This document shows, piece by piece, positions 14,428 to 21,901 of a DNA stretch of 30,115 nucleotides (positions within the stretch are counted from its first letter, which is position 1; each line of letters starts with the position of its first letter). Origin of the DNA: Burkholderia diffusa (lineage in GTDB: Bacteria > Pseudomonadota > Gammaproteobacteria > Burkholderiales > Burkholderiaceae). The notes beneath the pieces are model-generated. The model worked only from the letters and a program-made list of their open reading frames with translations, was not told the origin of the DNA and did not search any database. The stretch covers positions 1 through 30,115 of the forward strand of contig NZ_CABVPN010000046.1 of NCBI RefSeq assembly GCF_902499115.1, given 5' to 3'. A program made the position numbers and the translations under genes.

Positions 14428-16428
14428 ATGTTCGACAAGATTCTGATCGCCAACCGCGGCGAAATCGCCTGCCGCGTCGCCGCGACGTGCAAACGTCTCG
14501 GGATCGCGAGCGTCGCCGTCTATTCCGACGCGGACGCGAACGCGAAGCACGTCGCAGCGTGCGACGAAGCCGTGCACATCGGCGGCTCGGCGGCCGCGGA
14601 CAGCTACCTGCGCATCGAGCGCATCATCGAGGCCGCGCGCGCGACCGGCGCGCAGGCCATCCACCCGGGCTACGGTTTCCTGTCGGAGAACGAGGATTTC
14701 GCGCACGCGTGCGAAGCGGCCGGCATTGCGTTCATCGGGCCGCCGGTCGACGCGATCGCGGCGATGGGCTCGAAGGCCGCCGCGAAGGCGCTGATGCACG
14801 CGGCCGCGGTGCCGCTCGTGCCCGGCTATCACGGCGACGACCAGGATGCAGCCCACCTGCATCGCGAAGCCGACGCAATCGGCTACCCGGTGCTGCTCAA
14901 GGCGAGCGCGGGCGGCGGCGGCAAGGGCATGCGCGTGGTCGAGCGCTCCGAGGACTTTCCGGCGGCGCTCGCGTCGTGCCAGCGCGAGGCCGCGAGCAGC
15001 TTCGGCAACGATCGCGTGCTGATCGAGAAATACCTGACGCGCCCGCGTCACGTCGAGGTGCAGGTGTTCGGCGACACGCACGGCAACACCGTCTACCTGT
15101 TCGACCGCGACTGCTCGGTGCAGCGCCGTCACCAGAAGGTGCTCGAGGAAGCGCCGGCGCCGGGGCTGCATGAAGACGTGCGCCAGGCGATGGGCGAGGC
15201 GGCTGTCGCGGCCGCGCGTGCGGTGAATTACGTCGGCGCGGGCACCGTCGAATTCATCATGACGGGCGAAGCGTTCTACTTCATGGAAATGAACACGCGC
15301 CTGCAGGTCGAGCATCCGGTCACCGAGATGGTCACGGGGCTCGATCTCGTCGAGTGGCAACTGCGCGTCGCGTCGGGCGAGCCGCTGCCGCTGCAGCAGG
15401 ACGAACTGCGCGTGCACGGGCATGCGATCGAGGCGCGTCTCTATGCGGAGAATCCGGCGCGCGGCTTCCTGCCGTCCACCGGCACGCTGAAGCACCTGCG
15501 GCTGCCGGAAGGCGTCGAGTTCGCGATCGGCGCGTCAGTGCGCATCGACAGCGGCGTGCGCGAGGGCGACGCGATCACGCCGTTCTACGATCCGATGATC
15601 GCGAAGCTGATCGTGCACGGCGCGGACCGCGCGGAAGCGCTCGGCCGGATGCTGCGCGCGCTGCGTGCGTGCGAGGTGGTCGGCCTGCACACGAACGCCG
15701 CGTTCCTGCAGCGGATCGTCACCTGCGAGCCGTTCGCGATCGCCGATCTCGACACGGGCCTGATCGAGCGCAATCACGATGCGCTGTTCGCGCCGCAACG
15801 GCCGCCGCGCGCGACGCTCGCGCTGGCCTGCGCGGCGCTGCTCGCGCGCGAACGCGACGCGGCCGCACGGCAAGGCGCGTCGCCGTGGCGTGCGCTGCCG
15901 GACTGGCGGCTGAACGGCGGCTATCGCCGCACGCTCGAGTGGCATGCGCCCGAACGCGAAGCGGACGTGACGGTCACCTACGAGGACGACGGCGGCAGCA
16001 CGCGCCTCGCCACCGGCGACGCGGCCGCGCAGCCGTTCGCGTGGACGCGCGGCGCAACGCCGCTCGACTTCGACGTGACGCTCGACGGCGTGCGCAGCAG
16101 CGGCCGCGTGTACGCCGACGGCGACAGTTTCCACGTGTTCACGCAGGGTGTCGCCGAGACCTTCGAATGGCGGAACGTGCTTGCGCACGCGGGCGATGCC
16201 GAGCATGGCGGCGGCCGCCTCACTGCGCCGATGCCCGGCAAGGTGATCGCGGTGCTGGTCGAGCCGGGCCAGAAGGTCGAGGCCGGCACGCCGCTGATCG
16301 TGATGGAGGCGATGAAGATGGAGCACACGATCGGCGCGCCGGGCGCGGGCGTCGTCGCCGAAGTGCTGTACGGCGTCGGCGACCAGGTCGCGGATGGCGC
16401 GCAGCTGCTGATGATGGCTGAAGGCTGA
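14428..16428 (+). CDS. liuD: 3-methylcrotonyl-CoA carboxylase alpha subunit LiuD
   Basis: A 666-aa biotin-carrying subunit. The biotin carboxylase half begins ILIANRGEIACR and carries the ATP-grasp Gly loop GGGGKGM (162-168) and EMNTRLQVEHPVTE. A central linker domain (about 450-590) is followed by a biotinyl domain with VMEAMKMEH, where K630 is the biotinylated lysine, 36 residues from the C-terminus as usual. It carboxylates biotin using ATP and bicarbonate for LiuB. It is the last liu gene here; HMG-CoA lyase, which often follows, is not present in the window. A pair of competing hairpins lies just after the stop. Confidence 0.95.
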   Translation: MFDKILIANRGEIACRVAATCKRLGIASVAVYSDADANAKHVAACDEAVHIGGSAAADSYLRIERIIEAARATGAQAIHPGYGFLSENEDFAHACEAAGIAFIGPPVDAIAAMGSKAAAKALMHAAAVPLVPGYHGDDQDAAHLHREADAIGYPVLLKASAGGGGKGMRVVERSEDFPAALASCQREAASSFGNDRVLIEKYLTRPRHVEVQVFGDTHGNTVYLFDRDCSVQRRHQKVLEEAPAPGLHEDVRQAMGEAAVAAARAVNYVGAGTVEFIMTGEAFYFMEMNTRLQVEHPVTEMVTGLDLVEWQLRVASGEPLPLQQDELRVHGHAIEARLYAENPARGFLPSTGTLKHLRLPEGVEFAIGASVRIDSGVREGDAITPFYDPMIAKLIVHGADRAEALGRMLRALRACEVVGLHTNAAFLQRIVTCEPFAIADLDTGLIERNHDALFAPQRPPRATLALACAALLARERDAAARQGASPWRALPDWRLNGGYRRTLEWHAPEREADVTVTYEDDGGSTRLATGDAAAQPFAWTRGATPLDFDVTLDGVRSSGRVYADGDSFHVFTQGVAETFEWRNVLAHAGDAEHGGGRLTAPMPGKVIAVLVEPGQKVEAGTPLIVMEAMKMEHTIGAPGAGVVAEVLYGVGDQVADGAQLLMMAEG

Positions 16429-16438
16429 CCGGGGCGTG

Positions 16439-16483
16439 CGTCGCACACGGGCCGGCGTGGCGCCTCGCGGTGCGACGCCGGCC
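16439..16483 (+). terminator. Overlapping alternative hairpins after liuD
   Basis: Two stems share sequence: CGTCGCAC (16439-16446) with GTGCGACG (16470-16477), and GGCCGGCGT (16450-16458) with ACGCCGGCC (16475-16483). They cannot form together. Their place just after the liuD stop suggests transcription termination or mRNA 3'-end processing. No U-run follows. The remaining sequence to 16676 shows no gene and no clear promoter. Confidence 0.4.
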
Positions 16484-16676
16484 TTGTCGCATCTGGCGCA
16501 TGGCGGCGCGCATGGCGTCCCGTGCGGTGCGCCCGGTCGCCAACCCGGGCAGTCGGCATCGCGTATGACCATGCATGACAGTCTGGCGGCCGGCGTTCCG
16601 CTAGACTGGCGGATTGCTCGCGCGGCCGCTTGCCCCGCGCTACACTGCGTCCATTCAACTTCCCACCCCGCCGACG

Positions 16677-17819
16677 ATGACGTCTCCTGTCCTGAACGGC
16701 CTGCGCATCGGTATCACGATCGGACTGCGCACCCCCGACGAAAGCCTGTGGATCAACGGTATCAAGCAGAACGCGCTGTTTCTCGCGAAGCTGCTGATGG
16801 CGTCGCCGCATGGCTACCACGTGACGCTGGTCAACACGACCGACGTGCCGCTGACCGACGCGCTGCCGTGGGATCGCACCGTGTACGACACGCGCGCGTT
16901 CGCGGACATGAAGGATGCGCTCGACGTGGTGATCGAACTCGGCGGCCAGATCGACGCCGCGCAGACGGCCTACCTGAAGGCGCGCGGCGCGAAGATCGTC
17001 AGCTACTGCTGCGGCGTCGAGTACATCAACGCGATGGAATCGATGCTGTTCGGCCGCCGGTTGTGGGATTCGCTGTTCATCAACCGCGGCTACGACGAGG
17101 TGTGGGCGATTCCGCAGATCGCGCCGTCGTCGCTGCCGTTCCTGCAGTCGCTGCGCCGCTGCCCGGGGCGCGTCGTGCCGTTCGTGTGGGATCCGATGTT
17201 CCTCGACGCGCGAGCGGTATCGCTGCCCGAGCACGGCGAGTACCGCCCGCGCAGCGAGCCGGGCAAGCGGCTTACGGTGATGGAGCCGAACCACAACGTC
17301 GTGAAGTTCTGCGTGTACCCGATGCTGATCATCGACGAAGCGTATCGCCGCGATCCCGATGCGATCTGCTTCACGCACGTGACTAACGCGGACCGGCTCG
17401 CGCATGACAGCCCAGAGTTCGTGATGCTGATGAACTACCTGGACATCGTGCGCGCCGGCAAGGCGAGCTTCGTCGGTCGTTTCGACACGCCGCTGTTCCT
17501 GGCCGACCTGACCGACATCGTGGTGTCGCATCAATGGTCGAACCCGCTCAACTACTTCTATTTCGACGTGTGCTGGCAGGGCTATCCGCTTGTGCACAAC
17601 GCGAGCCTCGCACCTGATCTCGGCTACTACTACCCGGACAACGACGTGCAGAAGGGCACGGAAGCGCTGTTGCACGCGCTGCACACGCACGACGACGACT
17701 GGCAAGGCTACACGCGGCGCCAGCGCGAGATCCTCGGCCGCTATACGTCGGCGAACCCCGCGCTCGTCGCCGAATACGATGCGCTGCTCGCGAACCTGAT
17801 CGGCGCGACGGCGGCTTAA
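16677..17819 (+). CDS. DUF2827 protein, predicted GT-B glycosyltransferase (stand-alone copy)
   Basis: A 380-aa protein of the uncharacterised DUF2827 family, the most divergent of four copies in the window. Signatures shared with the other three are W-I-N-G-x-x-Q-N near residue 24, V-W-D-P in place of H-I-W-x-P, M-E-P-N-x-x-V-V-K followed by P-M-L, and VSHQWSNPLNYFYFD followed by GYPLVHN and GYYYPD. The last block resembles the C-terminal donor-nucleotide region of GT-B enzymes. No signal peptide or membrane segment is seen, so it should be cytoplasmic. It lies 248 bp after liuD and ends at a strong terminator, so it is probably its own transcription unit. Unlike the other three copies, it is on the opposite strand from the adhesin locus. 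The ATG chosen has no clear ribosome site. The acceptor is unknown. Confidence 0.85.
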   Translation: MTSPVLNGLRIGITIGLRTPDESLWINGIKQNALFLAKLLMASPHGYHVTLVNTTDVPLTDALPWDRTVYDTRAFADMKDALDVVIELGGQIDAAQTAYLKARGAKIVSYCCGVEYINAMESMLFGRRLWDSLFINRGYDEVWAIPQIAPSSLPFLQSLRRCPGRVVPFVWDPMFLDARAVSLPEHGEYRPRSEPGKRLTVMEPNHNVVKFCVYPMLIIDEAYRRDPDAICFTHVTNADRLAHDSPEFVMLMNYLDIVRAGKASFVGRFDTPLFLADLTDIVVSHQWSNPLNYFYFDVCWQGYPLVHNASLAPDLGYYYPDNDVQKGTEALLHALHTHDDDWQGYTRRQREILGRYTSANPALVAEYDALLANLIGATAA

Positions 17820-17883
17820 GGTTGCGCGTTGCCGCATGCCGTCATCCGGATTGGCCGCAGCAATGTCTGAAGAAATGATGCCA

Positions 17884-17926
17884 TTAAAAAAGAAACCGTC
17901 GAACCGGGGAGATTCGACGGTTTTTA
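17884..17926. terminator. Strong intrinsic terminator after the stand-alone DUF2827 gene
   Basis: AAACCGTCGAA (17893-17903) and TTCGACGGTTT (17913-17923) form an 11-bp stem with a 9-nt loop, followed by TT and preceded by an A-run (17885-17891). It is a textbook Rho-independent terminator on the plus strand and could also act on the minus strand. Confidence 0.9.
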
Positions 17927-18560
17927 AGGCACGAATTTGACGGCTCCGAGGGAAGTCCGTCAGAAATTATTTTAGAGGTTAACAAGTAAGAAAGATTGTT
18001 AAACATCTTTCAATCGGTGGTCGTCGCGTAATTCGACTCGATATTATCGTATCTGACTGGTCTGATTAATATTCGAGTATTATCAATATCGTTTCAAACG
18101 ATCAAATTGAATTCTGCGGAGACCGAATGCGCCGAACCGAGCCATGGCGGCACAACGTGCGGAAGGTTGCGGCGACTCCGGGCGGTGGGGCCGGACAGGG
18201 TTTCGCCGACGGATATTTATCATACAAAACACCAAACATCCGATTTTTGAAACGAGTCTTGCGGTAATCTGAATCGCCGGGCGGGTGGGGAAAATAAGCG
18301 ATATAGATTGGCGCTTTGCGGGCGATTTTGTGTAATCTGCCGCACTGTTGTCGATGTGCGTGCGTGGTGTATTTTCTGCGTTTGAATATCGTTGACAATA
18401 TCGGGTTTGACGGCGCACCGAAATAAAAAGTACGCTCCCGGAAAAGATCGAAACAAGAGGATGGGCCGGGTAGGCGGTGGTGCGTGTCGTGGTCGGCTCG
18501 CGCCATATGAATCGAGAGCGCGGGCCGTCGTCGGCGGTCCGACATTTGCCGGAGCGCCGG
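17927..18560. other. AT-rich intergenic region before the EAL gene
   Basis: About 630 bp without a convincing gene. 17940-18120 and 18220-18460 are much richer in A+T than the rest of the window, with a GC-rich stretch between. Short open frames here, such as a 111-codon one on the minus strand, have no start-site support or recognisable content. The region must hold the EAL gene promoter; AT-rich islands of this kind are often bound by H-NS-type silencers, or are remnants of insertion. Confidence 0.5.
18392..18397 (+). promoter_or_regulatory. Possible -35 element upstream of the EAL gene
   Basis: A perfect TTGACA lies between direct repeats of ATATCG in the AT-rich region, about 165 bp before the EAL start. 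No good -10 sits at 17 bases. A second TTGACG shortly after pairs with TACGCT at 18 bases. Either could serve; the evidence is weak. Confidence 0.25.
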
Positions 18561-19364
18561 ATGAATGCGGTCGAACCTCGCCTTGCGGCGAATAGCGTAG
18601 CGAATCGGGACGAGATCGATCTCGTGTTCGGCGCGCATGACGATCACCCCGACCTTGCGTCGGTACGCAGTTTCGTCGAAAGCCGGCTCGGATTCGCGCG
18701 CGAGCCGGTCTGCCGCGCCGACCTGTCGGGCGGCGTGCTGTATCACGAATGCCTCGCGCGGCTGCGCTGGGGATCGCGCGAGGCGTTGCCGCCGCTCGCG
18801 TTCCTGCCGCGCCTCGAATCGCTCGGGCTGATGCGCTGGTTCGACCGGCTCGTGGTGGGCCGGACGATCGACGCGCTGCGTGCCGATCCGAAGGCCGTGT
18901 ACGGCTGCAACGTCGCGGCGATGAGCGCGGTGGTGGACGACGCGTGGCTGGCCATTTTCAGGCGGCTCGAGCGCGAGCCGTCGGTCGCGGCGCGGCTGGT
19001 CGTCGAGATCACCGAGACGGGGCCGCTGAATCCCGTCGCGGGCCGATCGTTCGTGAACCGGTTTCGCCAGACCGGGTGCCGTGTCGCGATCGACGACTTC
19101 GGCGTCGGCTTCAGCGCTCTGAACAACCTGGTGGTCGGCAACCCCGATATCGTGAAGCTCGACAGGTCGGTCCTGTCGCTGATCAAGCGCAACGCGATCG
19201 GGCGCTACCAGTTTCGCCGGCTGATCGCGTTCGCGCACGAAAGCGCGCGGCACGTCGTCGTCGAAGGCGTGGAGAACGAGATCGACCGGCAGATCATCCT
19301 GGATTCCGGTGTCGCCTGGGCACAGGGCATCCGCTTTACATGGCGGTCACCGGCCGCCGCATGA
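18561..19364 (+). CDS. EAL-domain c-di-GMP phosphodiesterase
   Basis: A 267-aa single-domain EAL protein predicted to hydrolyse cyclic-di-GMP to pGpG. The signature reads ECL (63-65) instead of EAL, but the metal and catalytic residues appear intact: N118, E149 and E152 in VEITE, D178-D179 in AIDDFGVGF, K199, E235 and E238 in EGVEN, and Q255-G. It has no membrane segment, sensor or GGDEF domain. The start at 18561 is chosen because GGAG lies about eight bases upstream; the frame is open back to 18477 with weaker starts. Its stop overlaps an ATG in the next frame (ATGA). Its location beside a large adhesin locus suggests, but does not show, a role in attachment control. Confidence 0.87.
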   Translation: MNAVEPRLAANSVANRDEIDLVFGAHDDHPDLASVRSFVESRLGFAREPVCRADLSGGVLYHECLARLRWGSREALPPLAFLPRLESLGLMRWFDRLVVGRTIDALRADPKAVYGCNVAAMSAVVDDAWLAIFRRLEREPSVAARLVVEITETGPLNPVAGRSFVNRFRQTGCRVAIDDFGVGFSALNNLVVGNPDIVKLDRSVLSLIKRNAIGRYQFRRLIAFAHESARHVVVEGVENEIDRQIILDSGVAWAQGIRFTWRSPAAA

Positions 19365-19426
19365 CACCGTGGCGCGGGCACGGCGTGCCGGCACAGGGCA
19401 ACGAAGGATCGGAAAGGGGCGTGGGT

Positions 19427-19867
19427 ATGGCGACGACGAAAGCCGGGCACGGAACGGGCACACGGGCGGCCGATGCGTGCGAACTCGTCGCGATCGCCGA
19501 ACTGGCAGACATGCTGTGGCAGCTCGGCGCCGAATCGACCGATGCGCGGTTCGACGTCGCGCCGTATCTCGATGGCCTGAAGGCCGTTGCGTACCGTATT
19601 CACCGGATGACGCCGCTCGACGCCGACGGCCGCGAACTCGCGGCGCGGCACTACTATGCCGGCGTGTTTGCGGGTGCCTGCGGCGACGATTCGGCAATTG
19701 CGCGCGGTGTATCCGGCAGCCTCGCTCGGCACGTCGGCCAGGCCAGCCGTGCCGCGCTCCGCTGTTTCGCCGGGCTCGCGCGGATCGGACGCCGGCATGG
19801 GCGCCTGTTTGCCACGCACGGCGGCGACGGTGGGCCGCCCTGGCGTCAGCTCGCGCGCCGCGCCTGA
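19427..19867 (+). CDS. Small hypothetical protein downstream of the EAL gene
   Basis: A 146-aa protein not recognised from any family. It is Ala- and Arg-rich, lacks a signal peptide or membrane helix, and has a helical central part (about residues 18-110) containing ELVAIAELADMLWQLGAE and a Tyr/His-rich ARHYYAGVF. The start at 19427 has AAGGGG about eight bases upstream. A second in-frame ATG at 19361 overlaps the EAL stop codon in ATGA and would add 22 residues through translational coupling. Codon use matches its neighbours and the frame is open throughout, so it is probably real. It may form a unit with the EAL protein. Confidence 0.6.
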   Translation: MATTKAGHGTGTRAADACELVAIAELADMLWQLGAESTDARFDVAPYLDGLKAVAYRIHRMTPLDADGRELAARHYYAGVFAGACGDDSAIARGVSGSLARHVGQASRAALRCFAGLARIGRRHGRLFATHGGDGGPPWRQLARRA

Positions 19868-19878
19868 CCGGCCGATCA

Positions 19879-19895
19879 CGGGCGTGCGGCGCCCG
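19879..19895. terminator. Hairpin between convergent genes
   Basis: CGGGCG and CGCCCG form a 6-bp stem with a 5-nt loop in the 40-bp gap between the small plus-strand gene and the end of the minus-strand glycosyltransferase operon. It lacks a U-tract; support is from position. Confidence 0.35.
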
Positions 19896-19907
19896 CCAGG
19901 CACCCCG

Positions 19908-21878
19908 TCAGTCTTTTCCGAATTCCCCGAGCACGAGCGCCAGCGCGCGATCGACAGCATCGTCCCATTGGCCCGGATGCGCGGCGCGCACGATCCGGAT
20001 GCCCGGATACAGCGCGGTACGCGAGCCGGTTTCCCAGCGCGCATCGGCTTTCGGGCTCAGCAGCAGGACCGCGGGCACACCCAGCGCGCCGGCCAGGTGG
20101 ATGTGCGCGGTACAGGTGGTGACCACGGCATCCATCGCGAGCATCAGCGCGGCCAGATCGCTGAAATCGCCGATCGCGTGATGCGGGAACGTGACCGGCA
20201 AATCCGACGGCTCGGCGTGCGCGGCGATGTCGCGGTTGATGCAGTACGCGGCATGGCCATGCAGTCGCGCCAGTGGCGCGAGATCGCGCAGGCTGGCCGC
20301 GCGCAGGAAGCGCGCATCGCTTTCGTCGCGGCCGCGCCAGTTGAGGCCGATGCGGCGCGTGCCCGGTGCGTTGCCGTCGCGCGCGACGCGTTCGCGCCAG
20401 GCGGCCGCCCGTTCGGGCGGACACGACAGGTACGCGGCCGGCGCGCCGGCCGGTGCAGGCGCATAGCCGAACTGCGCGGCCAGCACCAGGAACGAACACC
20501 AGTAGTCGTGCGCAAGCTGCGACGTGTCGACCCACGCGCCGTGCGCGCCGACGAATTCGATGCGTGGGAACGTATGGCGCATCAGACTGGCCAGCGCGGC
20601 GGGGACGATGACCGTCACCGCCGCGCAGCCGAGCGCGTCGAGCGTATGCAGGTAGCGTGCGTACTGGAGCTGGTCGCCGACACCGCCGTAGCTGATCACG
20701 AGCAGCCGCTTGCCGTGCAGCGGCTGGCCGTCGTAAAGCCGTTCGATCGGCAGCCCGAACTGCGCGGCGGTCAGCACGTTCTCGCTGGCGATGGTCGCGC
20801 GCGCCGCTTCGTCGCGCCGGCCGGCACGCAGCAGCAGCGCCGAGCGCGCGAGTTCGACACGCCCGCGCAGCGCGTCGGGCAGCGCGGCCGGGTCGCCGAT
20901 GCGTTCGAGTGCCGCGAGCCCGGCGTCGGGCGCGCCGGCGAAGCCGTAGCACGACGCGAGCTGGAACGCGATCGCATCGTCGTCGAGGCCCCGGCCGCGC
21001 GCGCGCAGCCAGTGGCCGATCGCATGGCCCCATTCGCAGCGTGCCTCGTGTTCGAGCGCGCGGTTCCAGTGCGTTTCGGGCGGGTCGGTCTCGGCGGCCG
21101 CGACGGCATTCGCGTCGTCATGTGCACGAGCGGATGCACCGCCGATCGGCTCGCCCGAGATGAACAGGCGCTGCCGGTCCCAGCGCGGGTTCGGCACGCA
21201 CAGCAGATTCGGTCCGTCGAGCCGGTAGAACGTGTAATCGAGGCCGGCGAACGTATCGATGACGCGTGCGTCATCCGCGTCCCGGTATGCGATCCAGCAC
21301 CACGGCAGATGCGTTTCGATCGACTGGCGTGCACCGTGCAGCGCGTCGATCTCCATTCCATCGATGTCGAGCTTCAGGAAATCGAGGCGCGGCAGGCCGA
21401 GCGAATCGAGCCTGACCGTCGGGGCCGGCGTGCCGTCGGCCGCGGGCGCGTCGACATGTGCGGCCGGTTCGGCGTCGGCGGGCCGTTCGTCGTCGACGTC
21501 GGGCACCGTCATCGTGCCGTTGCGGCTCGCGAGCCCCATGTTCAGCAGATGAAGGTTCTGGATCTGGTTGAGCGCGACGGTGCCGCCGAGCGCGTGGAAC
21601 AGCGTGCGCCGCGGCTCGAACGCATGAACGTGGCCGCCGCGTTCGCGCAAGCGCTGCGCGATCGGCACGCAGACAAGTCCCGCATTCGCCCCACCGTCCA
21701 CCGCGATCGCGCCGTCGGGCAACTGGTCGATCACCTGCATGATCGCGTCGAGCTCGGCCTGGTTGTGCGGCCGGCCGGTCTTGATCAGCGCGTCGGCTTG
21801 CCGTGTGTTGCGCCGGTCGATGACGAACGGGCCGTGGACCGAATCGATCACGACGAAGTTGCGGACGGTTTGCTTCAT
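19908..21878 (-). CDS. FkbM methyltransferase - helical - GT9/GT41-like glycosyltransferase fusion
   Basis: A 656-aa multidomain cytoplasmic protein. Residues about 56-215 are an FkbM-type SAM-dependent methyltransferase: AVDGGANAG (59-67), VHAFEP (84-89) and FLKLDIDGMEIDALHG (167-182). Residues about 265-370 are helical, TPR/Sel1-like in spacing. Residues about 388-650 look like a GT-B domain related to heptosyltransferases and O-GlcNAc-transferase-like enzymes: VISYGGVGDQLQYARYL (394-410), RIGLNWRGR, and the donor-site TTCTAHIHLAGALGVPAVLLL (588-607 region) with SPKADARW. It is the last gene of the minus-strand set, 23 bp after a DUF2827 gene. The open frame extends 240 codons upstream in the shadow of that gene; ATG 21878 is used because it follows that gene's stop and starts a sensible protein. 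It probably adds and methylates a sugar; the target is inferred to be the adjacent adhesin. Confidence 0.85.
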   Translation of the reverse strand: MKQTVRNFVVIDSVHGPFVIDRRNTRQADALIKTGRPHNQAELDAIMQVIDQLPDGAIAVDGGANAGLVCVPIAQRLRERGGHVHAFEPRRTLFHALGGTVALNQIQNLHLLNMGLASRNGTMTVPDVDDERPADAEPAAHVDAPAADGTPAPTVRLDSLGLPRLDFLKLDIDGMEIDALHGARQSIETHLPWCWIAYRDADDARVIDTFAGLDYTFYRLDGPNLLCVPNPRWDRQRLFISGEPIGGASARAHDDANAVAAAETDPPETHWNRALEHEARCEWGHAIGHWLRARGRGLDDDAIAFQLASCYGFAGAPDAGLAALERIGDPAALPDALRGRVELARSALLLRAGRRDEAARATIASENVLTAAQFGLPIERLYDGQPLHGKRLLVISYGGVGDQLQYARYLHTLDALGCAAVTVIVPAALASLMRHTFPRIEFVGAHGAWVDTSQLAHDYWCSFLVLAAQFGYAPAPAGAPAAYLSCPPERAAAWRERVARDGNAPGTRRIGLNWRGRDESDARFLRAASLRDLAPLARLHGHAAYCINRDIAAHAEPSDLPVTFPHHAIGDFSDLAALMLAMDAVVTTCTAHIHLAGALGVPAVLLLSPKADARWETGSRTALYPGIRIVRAAHPGQWDDAVDRALALVLGEFGKD

Positions 21879-21901
21879 GAGCCGATGGCGGACGGATGCG
21901 C

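Noticed and set aside
18083..18418. 111-codon minus-strand open frame in the AT-rich gap
   Set aside because: No ribosome site, no recognisable content, and a high Arg/Pro share; judged to be chance.
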